A stretch of 64,000 nt of DNA from Flavobacteriaceae bacterium (GTDB lineage Bacteria > Bacteroidota > Bacteroidia > Flavobacteriales > Flavobacteriaceae): the NCBI GenBank assembly GCA_021648265.1, contig JAKITD010000004.1, forward strand, positions 24,350 through 88,349, read 5' to 3'. The notes under the pieces were generated by a model. It was not told the origin of the DNA and made no database searches. It saw nothing but the letters and a program-made list of their open reading frames with translations. The translations under genes were made by a program, and so were the position numbers. This document shows positions 1-9,053 of the stretch, one piece after another. Numbering within the stretch: the first letter of the stretch is position 1; each line of letters begins with the position of its first letter.

Positions 1-1
1 T

Positions 2-49
2 TGGTTAGAAGCTTTTGTAAATGCTCGCAAATGGTTGGAGAGCAAATAG
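2..49 (+). CDS. 3' end of an upstream gene (partial)
   Basis: A frame open from the window edge ends in TAG and encodes WLEAFVNARKWLESK, which looks like the C-terminus of a real protein. An intrinsic terminator follows about 65 bases later, which fits a transcription unit ending here. It is too short to assign to a family. Confidence 0.35.
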   Translation, partial: WLEAFVNARKWLESK

Positions 50-114
50 TAAAAATGAACTACCCCGAGGCAGAGCGTCGAGGAACTCTATAGATTAAAT
101 ATTTTAAATAACGT

Positions 115-146
115 AAAGACTATCAAGTTTTGGTAGTCTTTTTTTT
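115..146 (+). terminator. Intrinsic terminator
   Basis: The arms AAAGACTA and TAGTCTTT are perfect inverted repeats around an 11-base loop, followed by a run of eight or more T. It terminates the gene that enters from the left edge and insulates the peptidase at 278. Confidence 0.8.
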
Positions 147-277
147 GTTAAAAATTATTATTCAATACAATTTCAAATAAAATATAATGGCTTAATTTAT
201 TCTACTTCAATATTTCATAGTAACTTTACACTAAATTAACGTCTGCTACGTTAACGATATAAAATATATCAATTGCT

Positions 278-2671
278 ATGAAAAAATTACTACTCCTCAT
301 ATTGTTTGTAACGATACAATTTACGTTTGCTCAAAATGTTCAAGAAAAATATCAAAGAGCAAAAATAAATTACACACAACCTAATGATTTAAGTAAGTTA
401 GAGTCTCTAGGAATACCTGTAGATCACGGAACTCATAAACGCGGTTATTTTGTTATTTCAGATTTTTCGATTTCAGAAATTAAAAAGGCTAGAAACGCAG
501 GTTATCAAGTAGATATTTTAATTGAAGATTCCAAAGAGTATTTCCTTCAACAAAACAGTTTAAACAAAGCACCAGAAAGAAACCTTACTTGTAGTGAAGA
601 AGTTAATGATTACCAAACTCCTGCCAATTTCAACTTAGGAAGCATGGGAGGTTATTTAACCTACCAAGAAATGTTAGATGAGCTAGACCAAATGAAAGCA
701 TTGTATCCAAATTTAATAACCGCCAAAGAAAACATTAGTACCTTTTTAACCGAAGGGCAAGCCGATAACTCCACAACACCTTCTATTGGTGGCAACGGAA
801 TTAAATGGGTAAAAATTAGCGATAATCCCAATACTTCATCAGAAGGTGAGCCACAGATATTATATTCAGCCATTCATCATGCTCGTGAGCCTGCCTCCTT
901 GTCGCAGTTAATATTTTATATGTGGTATTTGTTAGAAAACTATGATAGCAGTCCAGAAATACAAAGTATCGTAAACAACACCGAATTATATTTTGTTCCT
1001 GTTCTAAACCCTGACGGGTATTTATATAATGAAAAAACAGATCCTAATGGTGGTGGTTTTTGGAGAAAAAATCGTAAAAATGGCTACGGAGTAGATAATA
1101 ACCGTAATTACGATTATTATATTAACGGAGATCCAAATGATAATGTTTGGGGAGGAGAAGGAACCTCAACAGACCCTTCCAGTGGAGTATATGCAGGAAC
1201 AGGTCCTTTTTCAGAAATTGAAAATCAGGCAATGAAATGGTTTGTAGAGAACCACGATTTTGTAATGGCTTTTAATAATCATTCTTATGGTGAATTATTA
1301 TTATTACCGTATGGTTATACTAGTAATGTTCCCACTCCTGAACATGATTTATTTGTTGGGGTTTCTGAAGAATTAGTATCTCAAAATGGATATAACAATA
1401 TTTTATCCTCAGAATTATATCCAGCTGCTGGCGATAGTGATGATTTTATGTATGGAACCACTGGTACTCATAATAAAATATATGCTTTTACTCCAGAAAT
1501 TGGATCTTCATTTTGGCCACCATCAAACCAAATAGAAAATATTTGCAAGGAAATGATGTATCTTAATATAACCGCAGCAAAAATGGTTAATAATTACGCT
1601 GCTTTAACAGATACTTCAGAAAATTTTATAGGAATAGGAACTACAAACGAATTTACTTTTAATTTAAAAAGATTAGGGGTTTCTGGAAATGGGAATTTTT
1701 CAGTAAGCATTAACCCTATCTCTTCAAATATTATTTCTGTGGGAAATCCTGTCAATTTTAATAATTTAGATCCATTAGAAGAGGTAAATAGCGAGATAAC
1801 TTATACTCTAAATACAGGTATTAATTCTGGTGAATCTATTTTATTTGAAATAACTGTTACTAATGGGAGTTATGATGAGATTACTCTAATTACTAAATTT
1901 TATGGTTCTTTAATTGCTATTTTTGAAGATAACGGAGATAGCGCAACAGCTAATTTTAATAATAATGGCTGGGACACTACCAACACTACTTATGTTTCGC
2001 CACCAAGCTCAATTACAGATTCTCCAAACGGCAATTATCAAAACAATGAATATAAAACAATTACTCTCTTAAATGAAGTAGATTTATCTTCTGCTATTGG
2101 TGCAAATATTACATTTCATGCTAAATGGGATATTGAAAATAATTGGGATTATACACAGTTTGAAGTTTCTATAGACAATGGAAATACTTGGATTCCTCAA
2201 TGTGGAAAATATACTAATGAAGGAAGTAGTAATAATGGACAACCTACAGGAGAACCCTTATACGACGGAACTCAAAACGATTGGGTATTGGAAGAAATTA
2301 ATTTAAGTGATTATTTAGGAGAACAAATTTTGGTTCGTTTTCAATTTGAATCGGATGGGTTTCAAAGAGCTGACGGATTCTATTTTGATGATTTAAAAAT
2401 TAATATATTGGATGAAACTCTTGGTGCTTCCAGTTTCTCTGAAACGGTATTTACTGTATATCCAAATCCTGTTAAAAATTTACTAAATATCAATACCAGT
2501 TCCACTAATTATTCTGTTGAAATCTATACTATACAAGGGCAATTAATTACTAAAATTAAGAATGTTTCAACAACACAAACTATCGATTTTAGTGCATATA
2601 CTACTGGCATTTATTTTATGAGAATCGTTTCAGGAAGTACTTCTAGAACTTTTAAGATTGTGAAGGAGTAG
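278..2671 (+). CDS. Secreted M14 zinc carboxypeptidase with T9SS sorting domain
   Basis: A secreted metallocarboxypeptidase that should remove C-terminal residues from peptides outside the cell. Residues 1-18 form a signal peptide (ends FTFAQ). The M14 domain spans about residues 120-440. The zinc site is HHAREPAS (H201, E204) with H335 in NNHSYGE, and the catalytic Glu is E407 in TPEIGSSF. The NNRNYDYY segment matches the family's substrate-binding Asn-Arg pair. A beta-sandwich region follows (about 450-720). The last 75 residues are a type A T9SS sorting domain (VYPNPVKN, ending in a KIVKE tail), so the protein is probably exported by the type IX system. It stands alone, with a terminator upstream. 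Confidence 0.93.
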   Translation: MKKLLLLILFVTIQFTFAQNVQEKYQRAKINYTQPNDLSKLESLGIPVDHGTHKRGYFVISDFSISEIKKARNAGYQVDILIEDSKEYFLQQNSLNKAPERNLTCSEEVNDYQTPANFNLGSMGGYLTYQEMLDELDQMKALYPNLITAKENISTFLTEGQADNSTTPSIGGNGIKWVKISDNPNTSSEGEPQILYSAIHHAREPASLSQLIFYMWYLLENYDSSPEIQSIVNNTELYFVPVLNPDGYLYNEKTDPNGGGFWRKNRKNGYGVDNNRNYDYYINGDPNDNVWGGEGTSTDPSSGVYAGTGPFSEIENQAMKWFVENHDFVMAFNNHSYGELLLLPYGYTSNVPTPEHDLFVGVSEELVSQNGYNNILSSELYPAAGDSDDFMYGTTGTHNKIYAFTPEIGSSFWPPSNQIENICKEMMYLNITAAKMVNNYAALTDTSENFIGIGTTNEFTFNLKRLGVSGNGNFSVSINPISSNIISVGNPVNFNNLDPLEEVNSEITYTLNTGINSGESILFEITVTNGSYDEITLITKFYGSLIAIFEDNGDSATANFNNNGWDTTNTTYVSPPSSITDSPNGNYQNNEYKTITLLNEVDLSSAIGANITFHAKWDIENNWDYTQFEVSIDNGNTWIPQCGKYTNEGSSNNGQPTGEPLYDGTQNDWVLEEINLSDYLGEQILVRFQFESDGFQRADGFYFDDLKINILDETLGASSFSETVFTVYPNPVKNLLNINTSSTNYSVEIYTIQGQLITKIKNVSTTQTIDFSAYTTGIYFMRIVSGSTSRTFKIVKE

Positions 2672-2710
2672 TAGCAGTCTCTAATTGATAATTGTATTTA
2701 GATGAAAATT

Positions 2711-2747
2711 GACTCTCGCTGATTGCGCAGATGTTCGCAGATTTTTT
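2711..2747. repeat. Short intergenic repeat with about 10-bp period
   Basis: The non-coding stretch holds three imperfect units (GCTGATTGC, GCAGATGTTC, GCAGATTTTTT) spaced by about ten bases. It resembles a short intergenic repeat I have met in other Bacteroidota genomes, but I cannot search for copies. The rest of 2672-2963 shows no convincing gene; the 78-residue ORF across it has no family features. Confidence 0.45.
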
Positions 2748-2963
2748 AGTTTGTGAGGTGATTGATGAAGCACCGATACCGCTATCGCCTACTCAATTAC
2801 TTTTGTTGGTGATTAATATTGATTTTGGAAGGTTCATGAGTTTGCTTCGTCGTATCCTCCTCGTAAAGACATTTGATTTTTCAACTTATATTATGTGCAC
2901 GTTTTTTATTTCAAAAATCGGAAGTTTTTTCCTATTTTGCAGTCTATACAAAAACACGCCTTT

Positions 2964-4739
2964 ATGACCGATGTAAAACGCCTCTTCGACTTTCCTTATT
3001 ATCAATTAGAAAATTATGAATTAAAGGAATCGTTGGTTTCAAAAGTGGATGGAAAGTGGGAAGCTACTTCCACTAAAGAATATTTAGCCAAAGCAAATGC
3101 GATAAGTAGAGGGTTAATACGTCTTGGAGTTCAGCCCAACGATAAAGTAGCGATTATATCGTTGACCAACCGTACCGAATGGAATATTTGTGATATTGGT
3201 ATTTTACAAACAGGTGCACAAGATGTACCTATTTATCCGACCATTTCTGAAGAAGATTATCTATACATTCTTAACCATAGCGAAAGTGTGTATTGTTTTG
3301 TTTCGTGTGAATTTGTATTGGAAAAAATAAATAAAATAAAAGAACAAGTACCTACTCTAAAAGGAGTGTATTGTTTTGATGAACAAGAAGATTGTGATCA
3401 TTGGACGGAAGTTTTAAAACTAGGTGCTGACGAAAGTAATCAAGATGAGGTAGAGAAACGGAAAGCAGCTATTGTTGAAACCGATTTGGCTACTATTATT
3501 TATACTTCAGGAACTACAGGTCGTCCAAAAGGTGTAATGCTTTCACATAAAAATATTGTGAGTAATGCTATAAGCAGTACGTACCGTTTACCCATGCAAT
3601 TAGGAAATTCTAAAGCTTTGAGTTTTTTGCCTGTATGTCATGTTTTTGAACGTATGCTCTTATATATGTACCAATATACGGGCGTTAGTATTTATTTTGC
3701 CGAATCTATTGAAACGATAAGTGCTAATTTGCAAGAAGTAAAACCGCAAATAATGACAGTGGTTCCGCGTTTATTAGAAAAAATATACGATAAAATATAT
3801 GCCAAAGGCACTGACTTAACAGGAATAAAAAAGAAATTATTTTTCTGGGCAATCGATCTTGGGTTGCGTTACGAACCTTACGGTCAAAATGGTTGGTGGT
3901 ATGAGAAGCAATTAGGTCTTGCTCGTAAGCTTATATTTAGCAAGTGGCAAGCAGCTTTGGGTGGTAATTTACAAGCTGTAGCTTCTGGAAGTGCTGCTTT
4001 ACAACCACGTTTAGCAAGAGTTTTTAACGCTGCTGGCATCCCTGTAATGGAAGGTTATGGTTTAACTGAAACATCGCCAGTAGTTACGGTAAATGATATG
4101 CGTGATTTCCATTTTAGAATTGGAACCGTAGGGAAAGCAATTCATGATACCGAAATAAAAATTGCTGAAGACGGCGAGATATTAGTAAAAGGACCACAAG
4201 TAATGATTGGTTATTATAAAGAACCCGAACTTACCAGTGAAACTATAAAAGACGATTATTTTCATACTGGAGATATTGGCGAAGTAGATAGTGATGGCTT
4301 CTTGAAAATTACCGATCGTAAAAAAGAAATGTTTAAAACCAGTGGTGGTAAATATGTTGCTCCTCAGCTATTAGAAAATGTTATGAAGGAATCTTTCTTT
4401 ATCGAACAGATTATGGTTGTTGGTGATGGCGAAAAAATGCCTGCTGCCTTTATCCAACTTAACTTCGATTTTGTAAAGGAATGGGCACATAGAAAAGAGA
4501 TTGATCTAGGAAATACACCTGAAGAAATGGTAACTAACGAGCGTTTGATAAAACGTATTCAGAAAGAAGTAGATATCCATAATGAGCAATTTGGAAATTG
4601 GGAAAAGATAAAACGTTTTGAATTAACTCCAGATACTTGGAGTATTGAAGCAGGACACCTTACTCCTACTATGAAATTAAAACGTAAAATTATAAAGCAA
4701 AAATATATTGTTCTTTATAATAAGATATACGGACATTAA
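2964..4739 (+). CDS. Long-chain fatty acid-CoA ligase (AMP-forming)
   Basis: Activates fatty acids to acyl-CoA through an acyl-adenylate, feeding lipid synthesis or beta-oxidation. It has the hallmarks of the ANL superfamily: the P-loop YTSGTTGRPKGVMLSHKN, GYGLTETSP, the hinge DRKKEMFKTSGGKY, and a C-terminal lysine region (LTPTMKLKRK). At 591 residues it matches long bacterial FACL/FadD15-type enzymes. I chose the ATG at 2964 (MTDVKRLFDFPYYQ). The ORF track's earlier start would add 23 residues (MHVFYFKNRKFF) with no counterpart in the family. It is monocistronic; a palindrome-rich gap follows. Confidence 0.92.
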   Translation: MTDVKRLFDFPYYQLENYELKESLVSKVDGKWEATSTKEYLAKANAISRGLIRLGVQPNDKVAIISLTNRTEWNICDIGILQTGAQDVPIYPTISEEDYLYILNHSESVYCFVSCEFVLEKINKIKEQVPTLKGVYCFDEQEDCDHWTEVLKLGADESNQDEVEKRKAAIVETDLATIIYTSGTTGRPKGVMLSHKNIVSNAISSTYRLPMQLGNSKALSFLPVCHVFERMLLYMYQYTGVSIYFAESIETISANLQEVKPQIMTVVPRLLEKIYDKIYAKGTDLTGIKKKLFFWAIDLGLRYEPYGQNGWWYEKQLGLARKLIFSKWQAALGGNLQAVASGSAALQPRLARVFNAAGIPVMEGYGLTETSPVVTVNDMRDFHFRIGTVGKAIHDTEIKIAEDGEILVKGPQVMIGYYKEPELTSETIKDDYFHTGDIGEVDSDGFLKITDRKKEMFKTSGGKYVAPQLLENVMKESFFIEQIMVVGDGEKMPAAFIQLNFDFVKEWAHRKEIDLGNTPEEMVTNERLIKRIQKEVDIHNEQFGNWEKIKRFELTPDTWSIEAGHLTPTMKLKRKIIKQKYIVLYNKIYGH

Positions 4740-4808
4740 TTTAAAAAGAATCACTGTTGTCCAATAAAAGATTAAAGACCGCTTCGCTGAAAGACAAAAG
4801 ATGAAAAC

Positions 4809-4824
4809 CCCAATAACTATCGGG
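4809..4824. repeat. Palindrome, CCCRATA-nn-TATCGGG type
   Basis: CCCAATA, two bases, TATCGGG. The arms pair with one mismatch. A second copy with the same layout is at 61847-61862. This is probably a dispersed short palindromic repeat. Confidence 0.5.
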
Positions 4825-5021
4825 ATGATTTTAACTAACTGACAATCATTTTAGTGATGATTTAATGTTTTTTTTTCTAATCTTAAAATCCTTTTTTAGG
4901 GGAAGCTTACAAACAATGTAGCACTTTAAACAGAGTTAAATTATTTTAGTTGGATAACAAAAAAGTTGCATTTGTGACTTGAATTCAATAAATAATCTTA
5001 GTTTGTTTTAAATTTAATCTG

Positions 5022-5183
5022 ATACCAAATTGAAAGCAAAGTGACCAATATAAATAGCTTTACTTTCACTTATTCAGCTTCAAAAAATAGAACCATAACT
5101 ACGGCTATGCTTATATTTTTATCATTGTCTAAGTAAAACTAAATTCTATTTATTTCTCGGCAATTTTGCATCCAAATTGGTAT
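5022..5183. repeat. 162-bp element with long imperfect terminal inverted repeats (MITE-like)
   Basis: The element starts ATACCAAATT and ends AAATTGGTAT. The inward 50 bases of each end remain alignable as inverted repeats: AAGTGAAAGTAAAGCTATTT on the complement of the left arm corresponds to AAGTAAAACTAAATTCTATTT-like sequence on the right. Its centre holds another near-palindrome (CCATAACTACGGCTATG). It has no coding capacity. The shape fits a non-autonomous mobile element or structured repeat. No second copy was seen in this window. Confidence 0.55.
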
Positions 5184-5200
5184 GACTAGATTATAAGCAT

Positions 5201-5238
5201 AAAAAAATCTCTGAACAATTAAGTTTAGAGATTTTTTC
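5201..5238 (-). terminator. Intrinsic terminator of the M36 peptidase gene
   Basis: Perfect 11-bp arms AAAAAATCTCT and AGAGATTTTTT around a 14-base loop. It has A and T tracts on both sides, so it could work in either direction. Confidence 0.8.
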
Positions 5239-5254
5239 ATTTAATTAATACCTT

Positions 5255-8200
5255 TTATTTCTTGACAATCTTTTTGATAATACTAAAATCGTTTGATACT
5301 ATTTTTACGAAGTATAAACCCGTTGCTTGATTTTCAATAGAGAAATTACTTTCTAAATTACTCCCATTAATTGAAATTTCGTTAATTACTCTTCCGTTAA
5401 TATCGAATATAGTTACTGTCTTAATCAATATGTTAGAGTTATTCAACAAAGTAACATCACCATTTGTAGGATTAGGATATAAAACAATAGCGCTATTATA
5501 ATCAACATCGGTTGTACTCAAGCTAAATTCTACCGTAATTATAAAAGTACAAATAGTTACATTACCAGCATCATCGGTAACCGTAATTGTGATGGTTGTA
5601 TCGCCTTCACCAATTTCTGTTCCTACAATTGGCTCTTGAGTAATTAAAGGTGATGCAGTACAATTATCTGTTGCAGAAACTGTAATAGTAAAATCTGGAA
5701 TGGTATATAAATCTCCTTCATTAATTGTTTCAACACTATCAGCTGGACAAGTTACTTCGGGGGCAACATCATCAACAACTGTAACTATTTGAGTACAAGT
5801 ATTTGTATTTCCAGCAGAATCTGTTACTGTCCAAATAACATTTGTATCTCCTAATGGAAAACTAGCAGGAGCATCGTTTGTAAGTGATTGAACCGCACAA
5901 TTATCTGTTACCGTCGGATCAATTAAACTAACACCTGTTGCTGTACAACTATTTGTATCTGTGCTTATTTGTATATCTTGTTCGCAAGCAATTGTAGGTG
6001 CTAGTTGATCTGCTATAACTTCAGCTACCGTTCTGTCGCCAAGACAACCTAACACTCCAAGATTAATATCACTATTAGCTACACCATAATCTGAAGTTTC
6101 GCAAATACCAGACCAATCTGAAGCAGAATTAGTGTCTCCATTTCTTCTAAAAGAGTTATTGCAATCTATTGTTAATGCAGCACCATCACCTGTCCAATCT
6201 AAATCTGCAGCTGTGATGTTAAAACCATTAATAATTACGTTTAAACCAGCAATTTCAGCTGAAGTAAAGTTCCAAAAAACTGAATCTACCACGTTTCCGT
6301 TATCATCTATAATAATGATCCATCCTGTACCATCATTATCCCACCATATATTATTTCCCCAATATCCTGCGCCACTATCATCATTATAGTCTACCACCGA
6401 GTTTGCACCCATATTTCCAAGGGGCTGTACAATACTATTAATTGCATTAACATCTGGGTAAGGTTCTTTACTTACGGCAACACTATAACCTGTATAATCA
6501 AAAGCTTCCCCTACATTCTGTATTTCAAGACGATCTGGAGTTTCTAAGGTAATTTCTGAAATTACTAGTTGTGAAATTGGCCCTGGAGGAACTTCTTGTG
6601 CGTAAACATCTATAGAACCAGTAGGAGTAAATGTATATGATTCTCCTTCAAAAAGAAAATTACCACCTATTTGTGCATCATACCAACGAATTACATTTAG
6701 AGGATCGGCTAAAGTAGCAGTTACTGTTACTTCATCTCCAACACAAAAATCTGCAGCACCCGTTGTGGTAGGTCCAGGAGGTATTGCTAATACTTCAATA
6801 GTATCAGTTGCTGTTGAAGCTACAGAACAAGTTCCTGCTTGAACTTCATAACTAATAATATGTATTCCAACTCCTGCAACAGCAGGATTAAAAGAATAAG
6901 TAGCACCATTACCATCATCAGTAACACCTGTTCCGCTATAAACACCTCCAGAAGGTGATCCTCCACCTAATCCTGTTAATTCGGGTTCATTTTCACACAC
7001 ATCTACAGGTGCGATAAAAGCCGCAAGACCAGAAGGAGTATCAAATGCTTCAGTTCCATCAGAAACACTATTGGATGAACCTTGATTTGCACTTACTCCA
7101 AGACCTCTTTTGGCAAAGGCATCCCAAATAATACATTCGTTTGCGCCTCCATAAATAGCTTGATCTGCAGCTAATATTGCATCTCTTCCATCTACAAAAC
7201 CTGGACTACAAGGTTGTAGTTTTAAAGCTTCGGTTACAAGTGCTAATGCTGCTATATTTCCTGCATCTAAGTTTGTGCTTCCAGAAAAATTATAAATATC
7301 ACTATCAAAACCATGCTCATCGACTAATGCCCAAGTTAACTCCCAAAGCATTGTTGCCCACACAGAGCCTACTCCGTGAGGTACTGTTGAAGTTTTAATA
7401 TCATCATAAGTTTGTGGGTTCACTCCCAAATCTGTACTATAAGGAAATGGTCTAATACCATTGCCTCCTAATCCTTGGTTAAACAAATAGGTTCCTACTC
7501 CTCTTGCGTCAGTACCTGTATCACCAGACTCGTAAGTCATCATTACTCCATACCAATCACTCCAACCTTCTCCCATTTGCTCTGAATTTCCTAAACACCC
7601 TGTATTTCCAGGACCTCCTGTTAATCTATTTGATATGCCATGACCATATTCGTGAATAACTACCAAGTTATCAAAACATCCATCTTGAGCTCCGCATATA
7701 AACATATTCATACTTGGGCTTGATCCATCTGGTGGCGTTCCGAATGTAGCGTTACAAAATTGATCTATTTGAGAATTTGCTTCAACCGAGTCGTTACCCA
7801 AACCGCCATTACCATAGTTGTTTACTTGAAAGTTTCCTCCTGCTTCATCCATACCATATATATATAACACATCGTGTATGATATTGTTCCAATAAAAAAG
7901 ATTGGTGATTGAAGCGTCTTCATATTGATTGGCGTTGGTGTACATTTGATCAAAAGGGTATCCCGTAAAATCTAATGTTGCACCTCCATCTGGGCGATAC
8001 CCGAAATTATCACCAGCATCAATTGCATCAACATTATTTCCTCTGGTATCAGTAAATTCTGCTCCTACTACACCATCGGTATCATGCCATCCAAAAGGGG
8101 AAGCTGTTGTGTTTGCAGGATTTACTGTTGCTGTTCTGCTTCCGTAATATGGGCTTTCAAGAGGCATTGCAAGTACTTCATAACAATCACTACAAACAGA

Positions 8201-8929
8201 AGCTTCTTCTAATATTTCATTATAATTAGGAATATCAAAAAGGTTTTTATTATAGTCTAATACTTCGTGAATACTATGGTCGTGGTCGAAAGAACAGCTT
8301 ACCATCCAATTATTTTTATTTAATATTTGACCAGAATTTGCATCTACCCGAATGCTCCACCAATTCTGCTGGCTTTTTTCTTGAATTGAAATATCCCAAG
8401 CTAAAACCAATTGATTATCGTCACTAATATGATAAACTAATCTTGCAGGGATTGGACTCAATGAAATTCCTCCGTCACTTAGGAGTGTTTTTCTATTTGT
8501 TCCTTTAGCATTCTCAATCACTGAAATATTTTCTGAAACCAAATAATTTAATTGATTTGCTACAGAAGATACTGCTTGAGATGCAGAAATTGAAGGGCTA
8601 GAAATTCCAGCAGACTTTTCTACACTATTTTTCACAAACACTATACTTGAAGAAAGTGTTTTCCCATTTGATAAAACATGAATGCTTGACTCGGTACCAT
8701 ACACCTCTATACCATTAATGGTTTGTGTAAAGTAAGTATGGTGAATATTACTCGTGCTACTTAGATGATCTGAAGTAACTCGATACTGAACATCACTTGT
8801 TTTTAATTGATTTTGTTCTAATTGTTGTTCAAGCTGATAGACAATATTAGAATTAAAATTTTGAGCCTTTAGTTGAAATACAAAGGTACTGATTAGCCCA
8901 AAAGCCAAGCAAAAAGTTAGTTTTTTCAT
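5255..8929 (-). CDS. Secreted M36 (fungalysin-type) metalloprotease with HYR repeats and T9SS domain
   Basis: An extracellular zinc endopeptidase. After the signal peptide (MKKLTFCLAFG to QLKAQ) comes an FTP/PepSY-type propeptide (about 30-220). The catalytic domain carries HEYGH (about 426-430) and the downstream ligand Glu in MGEGWSDWYG. The C-terminal half holds an Ig-like segment, a lamin-tail-like region (VISEITLETPDRLEIQNVG), two HYR-type repeats (ATDNC..., VTDDAGN) and a type A T9SS sorting domain (YPNPTNGD...IVKK). I chose the start at 8929, because the ORF-track start at 8980 lies inside a perfect -7 box. The result is 1224 residues. A strong terminator follows. Confidence 0.93.
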   Translation of the reverse strand: MKKLTFCLAFGLISTFVFQLKAQNFNSNIVYQLEQQLEQNQLKTSDVQYRVTSDHLSSTSNIHHTYFTQTINGIEVYGTESSIHVLSNGKTLSSSIVFVKNSVEKSAGISSPSISASQAVSSVANQLNYLVSENISVIENAKGTNRKTLLSDGGISLSPIPARLVYHISDDNQLVLAWDISIQEKSQQNWWSIRVDANSGQILNKNNWMVSCSFDHDHSIHEVLDYNKNLFDIPNYNEILEEASVCSDCYEVLAMPLESPYYGSRTATVNPANTTASPFGWHDTDGVVGAEFTDTRGNNVDAIDAGDNFGYRPDGGATLDFTGYPFDQMYTNANQYEDASITNLFYWNNIIHDVLYIYGMDEAGGNFQVNNYGNGGLGNDSVEANSQIDQFCNATFGTPPDGSSPSMNMFICGAQDGCFDNLVVIHEYGHGISNRLTGGPGNTGCLGNSEQMGEGWSDWYGVMMTYESGDTGTDARGVGTYLFNQGLGGNGIRPFPYSTDLGVNPQTYDDIKTSTVPHGVGSVWATMLWELTWALVDEHGFDSDIYNFSGSTNLDAGNIAALALVTEALKLQPCSPGFVDGRDAILAADQAIYGGANECIIWDAFAKRGLGVSANQGSSNSVSDGTEAFDTPSGLAAFIAPVDVCENEPELTGLGGGSPSGGVYSGTGVTDDGNGATYSFNPAVAGVGIHIISYEVQAGTCSVASTATDTIEVLAIPPGPTTTGAADFCVGDEVTVTATLADPLNVIRWYDAQIGGNFLFEGESYTFTPTGSIDVYAQEVPPGPISQLVISEITLETPDRLEIQNVGEAFDYTGYSVAVSKEPYPDVNAINSIVQPLGNMGANSVVDYNDDSGAGYWGNNIWWDNDGTGWIIIIDDNGNVVDSVFWNFTSAEIAGLNVIINGFNITAADLDWTGDGAALTIDCNNSFRRNGDTNSASDWSGICETSDYGVANSDINLGVLGCLGDRTVAEVIADQLAPTIACEQDIQISTDTNSCTATGVSLIDPTVTDNCAVQSLTNDAPASFPLGDTNVIWTVTDSAGNTNTCTQIVTVVDDVAPEVTCPADSVETINEGDLYTIPDFTITVSATDNCTASPLITQEPIVGTEIGEGDTTITITVTDDAGNVTICTFIITVEFSLSTTDVDYNSAIVLYPNPTNGDVTLLNNSNILIKTVTIFDINGRVINEISINGSNLESNFSIENQATGLYFVKIVSNDFSIIKKIVKK

Positions 8930-8977
8930 AGTAAAATTATTAATTGATTTATAAATGCTATTTATGAAGAGGTTATG

Positions 8978-8985
8978 CAAAAATA
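8978..8985 (-). promoter_or_regulatory. -7 promoter box of the M36 gene
   Basis: TATTTTTG on the minus strand matches the Bacteroidota -7 consensus TAnnTTTG. It lies about 50 bases upstream of the chosen start codon. No clear -33 TTG was identified. Confidence 0.5.
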
Positions 8986-9053
8986 GTTTATTTAATTATG
9001 CTAAATAACTGGGCTAAATATACAATTTTTATTAAATAGGTAAGAATTGTTAT

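Larger units (their letters stand above)
4740..5254. other. Gene-free interval of about 515 bp
   Basis: No credible coding region. From left to right it holds an A/G-rich stretch, a degenerate CCCRATA-TATCGGG palindrome (4809-4824), a weak hairpin before a T9 run near 4840-4880 that may end the acyl-CoA synthetase transcript, a 162-bp inverted-repeat element (5022-5183), and the terminator of the M36 gene (5201-5238). Confidence 0.6.

Noticed and set aside
61-92. CGAGG-containing segment after the left-edge gene as a hairpin
   Set aside because: CGAGG occurs twice in direct, not inverted, orientation, so no stem forms.
2731-2967. 78-residue ORF in the gap before the acyl-CoA synthetase
   Set aside because: Runs through an intergenic repeat and overlaps the synthetase start; no family features or natural composition.
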